Below are positions 47,145 to 57,004 of a DNA stretch of 64,000 nt, in pieces. Numbering within the stretch: the stretch's first letter is position 1; every line of letters begins with the position of its first letter. Under the pieces are notes generated by a model. It was not told the DNA's origin. It was given only the letters and a program-made list of their open reading frames with translations, and searched no databases. Source of the DNA: DATARH01 sp963789255 (GTDB lineage: Bacteria; Pseudomonadota; Alphaproteobacteria; ATCC43930; CGMCC-115725); the NCBI GenBank assembly GCA_963789255.1, contig CAWBJW010000001.1, positions 558,001 to 622,000 on the forward strand, given 5' to 3'. Made by a program: the position numbers and the translations under genes.

Positions 47145-49959
47145 CGTTGCCGGGACCGTCGTCGCCGGCCGCCCCGCTGCCGCCCCGGCGCCCTCATCGG
47201 CCGCGCCGCATCACGTCTTTCTGATCGACGGCTCTGGCTTCATCTTCCGTGCCTATCACGCACTGCCGCCCTTGACCCGCTCGGACGGGACGCCGACCGC
47301 GGCCGTGCTCGGCTTCAGCAACATGCTGGCGAAGCTGCTGTCGGAGACCGACGCCGACCACATCGCGGTGGTGTTCGACGCCGCCGGCACATCGTTCCGC
47401 AACCGCATCTATGACGCCTACAAGGCCAACCGCGGCCCGCCGCCCGATGATTTGGTGCCGCAATTCGCGCTGGTCCGCGAGGCGACCGACGCCTTCGGCG
47501 TATGCCGTATCGAGATGAGCGATTTCGAGGCCGACGATCTGATCGCGACCTATGCCCGGCACGCAGTCGAGGCGGGCGCGACGGTCACCATCGTCTCCTC
47601 CGACAAGGACATGATGCAGCTCGTCAACCACCAGGTGACGATGCTCGACCCGATCAAGAACCGGCCGATCGGCGAGGCAGAGGTGCGCGAGAAGTTCGGG
47701 GTCGGGCCGGACAAGGTTGTCGACGTCCAGGCGCTGTGCGGCGACAGCGTCGACAACGTTCCGGGGGTGCCGGGCATCGGGGTGAAGACCGCGGCCGAGT
47801 TGATCACCGCCTATGGCGATCTCGAAACCTTGCTGGCCCGGGCCTCGGAGATCAAGCAGCCGAAGCGGCGCCAGTCGCTGATCGAGAACGAGGCTAAGGC
47901 GCGGCTGTCGAGGGAGCTGGTCAAGCTCGACGACGACGTGCCATTGCCTTGCCCGCTTGCGGATTTGCGGGTCAGGCCGCTCGATCTCGACCGGCTGTCG
48001 GCGTTTCTGCGCAAGATGGAGTTCCGCGCGCTCGAAGGACGGATGCGGCAGCGGGTGGCGACCGGCCCGGCCGCGGTCGAAACACCAGCGCCGAGCGAGC
48101 CGGTCATTCCCGAGATCCCGCCGTTTTCGGCGCCGCACAGCTACGCGATCGTCGACACGCTCGACGGCCTCGACCGCTGGATCGAGGCGGCCCTTCAGGC
48201 CGGCGCCGTCGCGCTCTGGCCGGCGCCGAGTGCGGTTGCCGGAAGCCGGCCGGCGTTGTGCGGCCTCGCGCTTGGCGTTGCGCCCGGCTTGGCCGCCTAT
48301 CTGCCATTGGGGCATCGCGGCCCCGGCTTGCTCGACGGGCCGACCGGAACATTGTCGCTCGACGATGCGATCGCCCGCCTGAAACCGCTCTTTGAAGACC
48401 CCGGCGTCTTGAAGATCGGCCACGATATGAAGGGCGCAGCGCATCTGTTGCGGCGCCATGGCGTCGCGCTCGGTCCCTCGGACTGCACGATGCTGATGTC
48501 CTACGTGCTCGACGGCGGCCAGGTCGAGCACACGATCGAGGAACTGACCCGGCGCGCCTTTGCCCACGACCTCGCACCGCTCAAGGAACTGATCGGCTCC
48601 GGCAAGAGCCTGATGCCTTTCGCCGAGGTCGCGACCGCAGCGGCGCGCGATTTCGCCGCCGCGCGCGCCGATGCGGCATTGCGCCTGCACATGCTCTTGA
48701 AGGCGCGCCTCGCGCGCGAGCATATGACCGCGTTCTACGAGACGATCGAGCGCCCGCTGGTGCCGGTGGTGGCGGCGATGGAGGACGCCGGCGTCAAGGT
48801 CAACCGCGCCGCACTTGCCGAATTGTCGCGCGATTTCGCCCGGCGCATCGCCGAGCTCGAAACCTCAATCTGGCGTGATGTCGGCAACGAATTCAACATC
48901 GGTTCGACCAAGCAATTGGGCGACGTGCTGTTCGAGAAGCTGCAATTGCCCGGCGGCAAGAAGGGCAAGACCGGCGCCTACGGCACCGACGCGTCGATCC
49001 TCGAAACGCTGGCGCCGCTGCATCCGGTGCCGGCGCAGGTGCTCGAATGGCGCCAGCTGACGAAGCTCAAATCGACCTACGCCGATGCGCTCGGCGAAGA
49101 GATCGACAGACATACCGGGCGCGTCCACACCTCGTTTGCGCTGGCCGCGACGGCAACCGGGCGCCTCTCGTCCTCCGAGCCCAACATTCAGAACATCCCG
49201 GTGCGCACCGAGGAGGGGCGCAAGATCCGCCATGCCTTCGTCGCCGAGCCCGGGCACCTGTTGCTGTCGGCCGATTACAGCCAGATCGAATTGCGCCTCG
49301 CCGCGCATGTCGCCGATGTCGCCGAACTGAAGCGCGCCTTCCGCGAGGGGAAGGACATCCACGCGCTGACCGCGAGCGAAGTGTTCGGGGTGCCGCTCGA
49401 CAAGATGGACCCGCAGACAAGGCGGCGCGCCAAGGCGATCAATTTCGGCATCATCTACGGCATCAGCGCCTTCGGCCTCGGCAACCAGATCGGCGTGCCG
49501 CAGAGCGAAGCCGCGGAATACATCCGCGCCTATTTCGAGCGCTTTCCCGGCATCCGCGCCTACATGGAAAAGATCAAGGCCGAGGCCCGCAGCGCCGGTT
49601 ATGTCGAGACGATCTTTGGCCGCAAATGCTTCATCCCCGGCATCCGCGACGCCAACCCCATGCGCCGCGCCGGCGCCGAGCGTCAGGCGATCAACGCGCC
49701 ATTGCAGGGATCGGCCGCCGACATCATCATCAGGGCGATGGGACGGCTCCCGGCAGCGCTCGCCGCTTCTGGCTTGCACGCGCGCATGCTCTTGCAGGTG
49801 CATGACGAGCTGCTGTTCGAGACCCCGGACGACGAGATCGAACCGACCGCACGGCTGGTCAAGGAGATCATGGAAGGCGCCTGCGCCCCGCGCCTCGAAC
49901 TTTCCGTCCCGCTCGTCGTCGAAACCGGCTGGGCGCGGAGCTGGGACCAGGCGCATTAG
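47137..49959 (+). CDS. polA: DNA polymerase I, with degenerate 3'-5' exonuclease domain
   Basis: 940 residues. The 5'-3' exonuclease domain (about 25-320; HVFLIDGSGFIFRAYHAL, SDFEADDLIATYA) and the polymerase domain (about 560-940) are intact: motif A LLSADYSQIELR with Asp713, the O-helix RRRAKAINFGIIYG and motif C QVHDELLFE with Asp890. The 3'-5' domain lacks its catalytic residues: at the DTE site (about 358) the sequence is VALWPAPS, the KYD motif reads MKGAAHL, and the YxxxD pair reads FAAARADA. The enzyme should repair and process Okazaki fragments without proofreading. The start overlaps the zinc-finger gene. Confidence 0.95.
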   Translation: MDDVAGTVVAGRPAAAPAPSSAAPHHVFLIDGSGFIFRAYHALPPLTRSDGTPTAAVLGFSNMLAKLLSETDADHIAVVFDAAGTSFRNRIYDAYKANRGPPPDDLVPQFALVREATDAFGVCRIEMSDFEADDLIATYARHAVEAGATVTIVSSDKDMMQLVNHQVTMLDPIKNRPIGEAEVREKFGVGPDKVVDVQALCGDSVDNVPGVPGIGVKTAAELITAYGDLETLLARASEIKQPKRRQSLIENEAKARLSRELVKLDDDVPLPCPLADLRVRPLDLDRLSAFLRKMEFRALEGRMRQRVATGPAAVETPAPSEPVIPEIPPFSAPHSYAIVDTLDGLDRWIEAALQAGAVALWPAPSAVAGSRPALCGLALGVAPGLAAYLPLGHRGPGLLDGPTGTLSLDDAIARLKPLFEDPGVLKIGHDMKGAAHLLRRHGVALGPSDCTMLMSYVLDGGQVEHTIEELTRRAFAHDLAPLKELIGSGKSLMPFAEVATAAARDFAAARADAALRLHMLLKARLAREHMTAFYETIERPLVPVVAAMEDAGVKVNRAALAELSRDFARRIAELETSIWRDVGNEFNIGSTKQLGDVLFEKLQLPGGKKGKTGAYGTDASILETLAPLHPVPAQVLEWRQLTKLKSTYADALGEEIDRHTGRVHTSFALAATATGRLSSSEPNIQNIPVRTEEGRKIRHAFVAEPGHLLLSADYSQIELRLAAHVADVAELKRAFREGKDIHALTASEVFGVPLDKMDPQTRRRAKAINFGIIYGISAFGLGNQIGVPQSEAAEYIRAYFERFPGIRAYMEKIKAEARSAGYVETIFGRKCFIPGIRDANPMRRAGAERQAINAPLQGSAADIIIRAMGRLPAALAASGLHARMLLQVHDELLFETPDDEIEPTARLVKEIMEGACAPRLELSVPLVVETGWARSWDQAH

Positions 49960-50024
49960 CCGACGCTGACGCCCACCGCCCTTGGCCCGGCCCTTGCGCT
50001 GAAACACCATCCTGCAACAGCGAG

Positions 50025-50231
50025 GTGGGCCTGGGATGCACTTGTTCAGCCTCGGGTTATCGCGATCTGGCAAAATTTGTGTTGCGCCGCATCGACCGCA
50101 TGGCCGGCGAGGTCAACGCCTTTCTGGTTGTCGTCGCGATCAGCCTCTTGATGCTCAACCTCCTTTACTTCGGCCAGAAGCTCGTCGATGCACTGCCCCC
50201 GGTGGTCCAAACGGGCGCGCAGATGCCATGA
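50025..50231 (+). CDS. Small membrane protein, paralogue of the next gene
   Basis: About 68 residues from a GTG at 50025 (a GTG at 50079 is an alternative). A cytoplasmic basic stretch, VLRRIDRMAGEVN, is followed by one membrane helix (AFLVVVAISLLMLNLLYF) and QKLVDALPPV. The same plan recurs in the protein encoded at 50368: LRRADRIAADLN, LLVVIAIGL, QKAIDNLPPI. The two are tandem duplicates of a short single-span membrane protein with no function I can name. Downstream of polA, same strand. Confidence 0.55.
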   Translation: MGLGCTCSASGYRDLAKFVLRRIDRMAGEVNAFLVVVAISLLMLNLLYFGQKLVDALPPVVQTGAQMP

Positions 50232-50367
50232 CGATTGCCATGATCATATCGGGGGCGCCATGCGAAAAAGGTATGCATAGCTGACTTGTCTCATCGACGA
50301 TTGTGCGGCGCAGCATCGGACCCTACCTATCGCTCGGCTTTTGGGGCCGCATGGGAATCCACACGAA

Positions 50368-50583
50368 ATGATGAAGCCTGTATCGCCACAGAATCGCCTG
50401 TTGCTGAGGGATCTGCTGCGCCGCGCCGACCGGATCGCAGCCGATCTCAACGTGTTGCTTGTTGTCATCGCGATCGGCCTGGCGACGCTCGACTTCACCT
50501 TTCTCGTTACCCAGAAGGCGATCGACAACCTGCCGCCGATCACTCGCATGAGTTACGATCAGGCGCCGCCCTCATCGAAGTGA
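50368..50583 (+). CDS. Small membrane protein, paralogue of the preceding gene
   Basis: 71 residues from the first of two Met codons at 50368. LLRRADRIAADLNVLLVV, one membrane helix and TQKAIDNLPPI align with the gene at 50025. A C-terminal tail rich in Pro/Ser follows. No ribosome site is strong, so the start is uncertain. Function unknown. Its presence as a duplicate with matching pattern is the best evidence that both are real genes. Confidence 0.55.
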   Translation: MMKPVSPQNRLLLRDLLRRADRIAADLNVLLVVIAIGLATLDFTFLVTQKAIDNLPPITRMSYDQAPPSSK

Positions 50584-50611
50584 GGCGGCGGCGCGCGGCT
50601 ATTCCCAGGCG

Positions 50612-51813
50612 CTATTCGACCACGACCGGCTTCAATTCGCGCAGGCGGGGCAAGACCTCTTTCGCAAACAGCGTGATGTTCTTCGTGGCCTCGTCATGGG
50701 TGATGAAGCCGGTCTTGCCGACCATGATCAGGTGGCCGAACCCGCCGACCTTCTCGTAAAAATCCATGATCTGCCGGTAGACGGTATCCGGGTTGCCGGC
50801 ATACATGCGCCCGCCGGCCATCGCCATCTCGGCGGTGACTCCGGGGCGGTTGAGCGCCGAGTTCCGTCCTGGCCGGCCAGGGAACGCCACTGGGCTGCCG
50901 CCCGCATTCGGGTCGCGGTAGAGCTGCGGCGCCAGTTCGGGCGGCGTCGTGCCGGGCAGGAACTTGGCGTATTGCGGGGCTGATTTCATGCTGGTGTTGA
51001 CAAACCACAACAGCTTGCTGCCGACCCGGACCGCCTCCTCGTCGTTGTCGCCGACATAGACAAAGGCGGAATAGCCGAAGCGGTCGGTGGTCGGCTTCGA
51101 TAGACCAGCGTCGGCGCGCGCCTGCCGGTAGGCGCCCCACGCCCGCCTGGTCACCTCGACCCCGCGCATCACCATGATGTTGACCATGCCGCGCCGGCCC
51201 AATTCGGCCGTGTCGATCGGATCGGAGGTCGCCGCCCACATCGGCGGGTGCGGCTGCTGATAGGGTGGCGGCCAGATGTTGACGTGGCGGTGGGTGAAAT
51301 GCTTGCCCTCCCACTCGAACGGCCCGTCGCGATGGGTCAGCGCCTTCTCGACCAGATCGATCGCCTCCCAGAAGCGCTCGCGGATGCCGATCGGGTTGGC
51401 GTTGCCCGACGCCATCTCGGTGCCGCCCGATTTGACGAAGCCGATTTCGAGCCGGCCGCGCGAAATGACGTCGGCGGTCGCATATTCCTCGGCGGCGCGC
51501 ACCGGGTCAGGGCGCACCGTGATCAGCGTCCCCATGCTCAACAGCCGGATCTTCTTGGTCTGGCGCGCGACGATGCCGAGCACGAGCGGGCTTGCCCCGT
51601 AAAGGCAATTGATCCCGGCATGGTGCTCGCTCGAGGTGATGTTGAGGCCAAGCTCGTCGCATAACAAATATTCGTCAAGGGTTTCCTCGAAGAGCCGGGC
51701 GGCGACCTTGGGATCGCAATAGCGGTTGGGCAGGCTGGCGCGTACCGAATCGGTTGCTTCGAGCACCGCATCCGGGACGAACGGGTACGGGTTCTCGCAA
51801 TGAAACCACGCAT
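50612..51813 (-). CDS. LLM-class flavin-dependent oxidoreductase (luciferase-like), start probably frameshifted
   Basis: About 400 residues of the bacterial luciferase-like monooxygenase family: CENPYPFVPD near the start, ITSSEHHAGINCLYG, ATADVISRGRLEIGFVKSGG, PPPYQQPHPPMWAATSDP. It should use FMNH2 from a partner reductase to oxidise an unknown substrate. A strong ribosome site (GGAGGA, 51827-51822) stands 8 bases before an ATG at 51813, but the conserved frame is one base off. A single missing base in codon 2 would give M-R-W-F-H-C-E, the natural start. Otherwise translation would begin at a TTG at 51982 with an odd N-terminal extension. Confidence 0.83.
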
Positions 51814-52199
51814 TCGGGGCGTCCTCCGCAGCGTGTTTGCGCTTCCGGGAAATTACCCGCGCCGCGATGGCGCGGATAGCGCAAAAGCCGACGACAATCC
51901 GATCGGGGTATCCCGGCACGGAAGCGGGGCGATCCGCGAAACGCCATTCAGGCGGTCTCGCAATTTCGAATGATTCGGCCAAACAATAAATCTCAGGGAA
52001 TTATTACGATTGAAATCAGTATTCTGGCGCACCATGTAAAACACCGAGAAAATCGTTGCCAAGCATAATTCTGAGCATGGAAAGCGCGCGGCTTCGTCCT
52101 ATGCTGCGCGCGGATGGCGAACGTATTGTCTCGACATCGCCGCGGCATGCGGTAGCAGATCAGGAGAAATCGATCCTCCTGACATCAAGGTCAACAGCA
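51814..52199. other. Divergent intergenic region with inverted repeat near the 52200 gene
   Basis: 386 bases between the LLM oxidoreductase and a small membrane-protein gene. AT-rich stretches at 51975-52060 likely hold promoters. A perfect 7-bp inverted repeat TCAGGAG (52160-52166) and CTCCTGA (52176-52182), with a 9-base loop, lies 17 bases before the ATG at 52200. It could be an operator or a hairpin over the translation start. A GC-rich dyad sits near 52085-52112. If the LLM gene starts at 51982 the region is shorter. Confidence 0.4.
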
Positions 52200-52550
52200 A
52201 TGGAACTCCATCCAGGTGTAAAGCCGGCATTGTGGGGTGCGGTCGCGGGCGCCGCGGCGATATGGATCATCGGTTTTTCATCGATGGGCTGGATGCTTAG
52301 CAGCACCGCCGACCACCTGGCCACCGCGCGTGCGGAGAGCGCGGTCGTCGGCGCGCCGACCCCAATTTGCGTCGAAAAATTCCAGCAACAATCCGGCTCG
52401 GCGGCCAAGCTGATCGAATTCAAGAAGGCCGAACCGTGGGCGCAGCGGGCGCTCATAAAGAAGGAAGGCTGGGCAACGGTTCCGGGAACCGAAAAAGTCA
52501 ACGCGGCAGTTGCCAGCGCCTGCGCAGAAAAACTCGGCCAACCTTCTTGA
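52200..52550 (+). CDS. Conserved hypothetical membrane-anchored protein
   Basis: 116 residues from the ATG at 52200. A membrane helix near the N-terminus (VKPALWGAVAGAAAIWIIGF) is followed by a short soluble region with two spaced Cys-containing parts (PICVEKFQQ and ASACAEKL). I recall similar short proteins (GVKPALWGAV..., PICVEKF) in Rhizobiales genomes, always of unknown function. The soluble part is probably periplasmic. The next gene starts 43 bases later on the same strand. Confidence 0.75.
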   Translation: MELHPGVKPALWGAVAGAAAIWIIGFSSMGWMLSSTADHLATARAESAVVGAPTPICVEKFQQQSGSAAKLIEFKKAEPWAQRALIKKEGWATVPGTEKVNAAVASACAEKLGQPS

Positions 52551-52593
52551 CGAGATGACCGTCCACCAAAACCACGGCCCGGGAGTTGCCTGA

Positions 52594-53016
52594 ATGACGC
52601 TGCGTCACGCCTACGCGCCCATGCTGCCGGAATTCGATGCGTTTCTCTTCGCCGCGGTCGGCGAGGAGGTGGACGGCGTCCCATTAAGCGTGCTGTCGGC
52701 GCTGTCGCGGTTGGATCTCGATCCACGGGCTGAAGCCGCGCGGTTGGCGCATCTGACCAGGGAGGCGGCAGCCGATCAATTGGCGAGGATGATCGCCCGG
52801 CTTTACGACCGGCGCTGGAGCGTATCGGAGGCGCGCCGGATTGCCGGCGGCCTCGTCGAGCGCCTGCCCATGGCCGTCGCCGCCGGAAAGAACGATCGCG
52901 CCGCAACGGGCGCCAGGCCCACAACCGGCGCCAGGGCACCGTCATTCTTGATCTACCTGGCGCTGGCGATGCTGATCGGCCTCATCGCGAGCGGCTGCCT
53001 GTCGTTGCTTGGCTAG
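52594..53016 (+). CDS. Hypothetical protein with C-terminal membrane segment
   Basis: 140 residues from the ATG at 52594, with a GGGAG site 8 bases upstream. The first 100 residues are helical and charged (FDAFLFAAVGEEVDGVPLSV, REAAADQLARMIARLYDRRW). A Gly/Ala/Thr linker follows, then a C-terminal membrane helix at about 116-138 (LIYLALAMLIGLIASGCL). It is a tail-anchored type of layout. No family recognised. It is likely co-transcribed with the preceding membrane protein. Confidence 0.68.
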   Translation: MTLRHAYAPMLPEFDAFLFAAVGEEVDGVPLSVLSALSRLDLDPRAEAARLAHLTREAAADQLARMIARLYDRRWSVSEARRIAGGLVERLPMAVAAGKNDRAATGARPTTGARAPSFLIYLALAMLIGLIASGCLSLLG

Positions 53017-53535
53017 AAGAACATGCAGCGACCCGGAAATCCGGGGAATGTCGGCTAGGGTGTGCGCGCCAGTAGTTCGGCGGGCCGAAGCTCGGAGCCA
53101 ACGTATCGCGGCACGAGTGTCGCTCCCACGAAAAATGCCGCGCCCATGAGTGCCGGTTAAGCATGCTGCAGCGGTCCCTTTCCGGCTCGACTGACGCGGG
53201 ATGCCTGGGTGCTTTCCGCGATCGTTAGAATGGCACAACCATAGTGCCGATCGGCACGAGCGCATCGCCTGCAAGAATGAACTCGTTGTCGCCATTGATC
53301 ATTCAGCCAACTCAGTTGTGTGAATTTTTCGTTGAGGATATCATCCAAAATTCTGCGAGCGTCAAATTAAATTGATCATTTATTGACGATAGAAAGTGCT
53401 AAAGAACTTGGAGTTTCGTCAAATTTTTCACGGTTGTATTTAGTTATCCGCGACCCTACATAGCGAAATACGCGTTGGCACTCGCGATCCAATAGTGCCA
53501 AATCTTTCAATGATTCCGGTTCGAGGAGACCATCG
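53017..53535. other. Long leader/intergenic region upstream of groESL
   Basis: 519 bases without a gene. It contains a perfect 14-bp palindrome GTGCCGATCGGCAC (53244-53257), partly overlapping a looser pair GGCAC...GTGCC (53232-53249), and the CIRCE element at 53475-53501. TTGTAT and CTACAT, 16 bases apart just upstream of CIRCE (about 53434-53461), could be the promoter. The AT-rich stretch 53340-53440 contrasts with the surrounding GC-rich DNA. Confidence 0.5.
53475..53501. promoter_or_regulatory. CIRCE operator (HrcA binding site)
   Basis: TTGGCACTC, 9 bases, TAGTGCCAA: the CIRCE consensus TTAGCACTC-N9-GAGTGCTAA with a compensated A/G pair and one mismatch at the inner right edge. It ends 34 bases before the groES ATG, the standard location, so the groESL pair should be repressed by HrcA and induced by heat. 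The hrcA gene is not in the window. Confidence 0.88.
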
Positions 53536-53850
53536 ATGAAACTGCGTCCATTGCAGGACCGCGTCCTGATCCGCCGTGTCGAGCCGGAGGCGAAGACCGC
53601 CGGCGGCATTTTCATCCCCGATACGGCGCAGGAAAAGCCGACGGAAGGCGAAGTCGTCGCCGTCGGGCCCGGCATCCGCGACGAGGGCGGCAAGTTGCAC
53701 CCGCTCGATGTCAAGAGCGGCGACCGCGTGTTGTTCGGCAAGTGGTCGGGCACCGAAGTCAAGCTCGAGGGCGAAGACCTGATGATCATGAAGGAAGCCG
53801 ACATCATGGCCGTCATCGATCGGATCGTCGCAACCAAGAAAGCCGCTTAA
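53536..53850 (+). CDS. groES: Co-chaperonin GroES
   Basis: 104 residues, full length. It begins MKLRPLQDRVLIRRVE. The mobile loop GGIFIPDTAQEKPTEG binds GroEL, and the barrel core is complete to IDRIVATKKAA. It caps the GroEL chamber as a heptamer. A CGAGGAG ribosome site precedes the ATG. It is first in the CIRCE-controlled operon, and groEL follows after 16 bases. GroES is intact although the groEL copy behind it is not. Confidence 0.97.
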   Translation: MKLRPLQDRVLIRRVEPEAKTAGGIFIPDTAQEKPTEGEVVAVGPGIRDEGGKLHPLDVKSGDRVLFGKWSGTEVKLEGEDLMIMKEADIMAVIDRIVATKKAA

Positions 53851-53866
53851 CCAGGAGGAGCCCAAG

Positions 53867-55371
<1,505 letters not shown>

Positions 55372-55392
55372 AGCTCCCGCACTGGCTTGGCG

Positions 55393-55439
55393 AAAAGGCC
55401 ACTGCCGCTTCGCGACAACGGAGCGGCTTTGGCCTTTTT
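55393..55439 (+). terminator. Rho-independent terminator after groEL
   Basis: AAAAGGCC (55393-55400) pairs with GGCCTTTTT (55431-55439). An inner stem GCCGCT/AGCGGC (about 55404-55409 and 55422-55427) lies within. The T-run follows directly. It starts 21 bases after the groEL stop and should end the groESL transcript. The A-run before the stem could also serve minus-strand termination. Confidence 0.82.
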
Positions 55440-55488
55440 GCTTCAATCCGGTCCCTCGATCCGGACCGTTCAGAAGTGAAACAGCGAG

Positions 55489-55941
55489 ATGGGGCGGCTT
55501 CAATTGCGATCATCCGCGGCTTTCCCGGAACCGAGGGCGAGGAGCGACGGCGTCGAAAAACGGCTGCTGCAAGCCGCCGAAGCGGGCGACCCGCGCGCCC
55601 AATGCAATCTCGGCATCCTCTACGACAATGGCCTGGACGATAACGGCTATGTCGTCGAAGGCAACCGGCCGCAGGCAGTGAGGTGGCTGTTGGCCGCGGC
55701 CGAGCAGGGCCTGCCGCGCGCTCAGGTCAAACTCGCGGAAGTGTACGCCGACGGCCCCGACATTTCGGGCAGCCACGCCACCGCGTGCGGCTGGTTCCTG
55801 CTGGCAGCGCTGCGCCTGCAGGGCATACATCTGCACGAAGCGCGATCCGGGTACGACCGTATTGCCGCGCATTTGACCCCGGCGCAACGGGCAGAGGCGC
55901 GGTGCTTTGCGCGCGACTGGACGCCAAAGCAACCAAAATGA
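55489..55941 (+). CDS. Sel1-like repeat protein
   Basis: 150 residues from the ATG at 55489. Sel1/TPR-like helical repeats: AAEAGDPRAQCNLGILYDNG, AVRWLLAAAEQGLPRAQVKL and a degenerate third repeat. Such solenoids mediate protein contacts, often in envelope or stress functions. No signal peptide. It stands just after the groEL terminator, so it should have its own promoter. The C-terminus is Pro/Lys-rich. Function not assigned. Confidence 0.75.
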   Translation: MGRLQLRSSAAFPEPRARSDGVEKRLLQAAEAGDPRAQCNLGILYDNGLDDNGYVVEGNRPQAVRWLLAAAEQGLPRAQVKLAEVYADGPDISGSHATACGWFLLAALRLQGIHLHEARSGYDRIAAHLTPAQRAEARCFARDWTPKQPK

Positions 55942-55990
55942 TGCCGATAACCCAAGCCGCGGGACCGATCAAACCGAGAGGACATTCCCA

Positions 55991-56197
55991 ATGTATATTT
56001 CTCTGGCAGAAAGCTGTGCAAAGAGCTTCAAGCGATGGTCCGACTCTCACCCGTGCTATTGTAACGACAACGAAGAGAATGTTGCCCGGCTCGATGTTCT
56101 CGCTTTCGCGGATATGGGCAAAGGACGCGCAGTGATGACGCCATTCGAAGGGCCGCGTGGTCCGTGGCTGGTGCCTGGGATGGCGAATACGCTGTGA
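55991..56197 (+). CDS. Small hypothetical protein, 68 residues
   Basis: ATG at 55991 with a GAGAGGA site upstream. The sequence (MYISLAESCAKSFKRW, PCYCNDNEEN, ARLDVLAFADMGKG) has three Cys and no recognised family. The gene lies between the Sel1 protein and the response regulator on the same strand. Codon use is less GC-biased than in its neighbours. It could be a real short protein or chance; the ribosome site is the main support. Confidence 0.35.
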   Translation: MYISLAESCAKSFKRWSDSHPCYCNDNEENVARLDVLAFADMGKGRAVMTPFEGPRGPWLVPGMANTL

Positions 56198-56309
56198 AAT
56201 CGGGGGGCTCCGGCAGAAAACGGCAATTCGGGGATGAAATGCGCCGGCGGCACGGATAATCACGGTAGCGGCCGCGTGCGTCTGGCGGCAGAGTCGGGCC
56301 GGGAGCGGC

Positions 56310-56997
56310 ATGCGCAGTCTTCGCAGGATATTGATCGTCGATGACGACGCGGCGCTGCGCCAGTCGCTGGCCGAGCAGCTTGAGCTGCATGCCGAGTTTA
56401 CCAGCCTTGAATGCGACAGCGCCGCGGCGGCGATCCAGGTCATGCTGCATGAGCGGTTCGATGCCGTGCTGCTCGAACGTCGGATTGCCGGACATGGATG
56501 GGCGCGAGCTGTGCCGGCTGATGCGACGCGCCGGGGTCAATGTGCCGATTGTGATGCTGACCGCGGCGGATAGCGAGGCCGATACGGTGCTCGGGCTCGA
56601 CGCCGGGGCCAATGATTACGTCACCAAGCCGTTTCGTTTGAGCGTGCTGCTGGCGCGGCTGCGCGCCCATTTGCGGCAGAGCGAGCACAGCGACGACGCG
56701 GTCTTGACGATCGGGCCCTACGCCTTCCGGCCGAGCGCCAAGTTGATGACCGACGCCGGCGGGCGCAAGAAGGTACGCCTGACCGAGAAGGAAGCGGCGA
56801 TCCTCAAATTTCTCTATCGCGCCGGCCGGGTGATCGGACGCGACACGCTCCTGGGCGAGGTTTGGGGCTATAATGCCGGGGTGACGACGCATACTCTGGA
56901 GACGCATGTGTATCGCCTGCGCCAGAAGATCGAGCGCGATCCGGCCCATGCCGAGATCCTGGTGACCGAGCCCGGCGGCTACCGGCTGGTGCCGTGA
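56310..56997 (+). CDS. OmpR-family response regulator, frameshifted at the phospho-acceptor
   Basis: Receiver domain (RILIVDDDAALRQSLAEQL with the acidic pocket, IVMLTAADSEADTVLGLDAG with conserved Thr, and KPF) plus a winged-helix DNA-binding domain (GRVIGRDTLLGEVWGYNAGV, THTLETHVYRLRQKIE). The frame changes at about 56477: an extra A turns the expected LLDVGLPDMDG into LLERRI in the first frame, and the second frame carries NVGLPDMDGREL. The phospho-Asp lies exactly there. Corrected length is about 228 residues. No histidine kinase gene is adjacent, so it is an orphan. The gene ends 7 bases before a glycosyltransferase start, so the two may be co-transcribed. Confidence 0.84.
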
Positions 56998-57004
56998 CGC
57001 CCCT

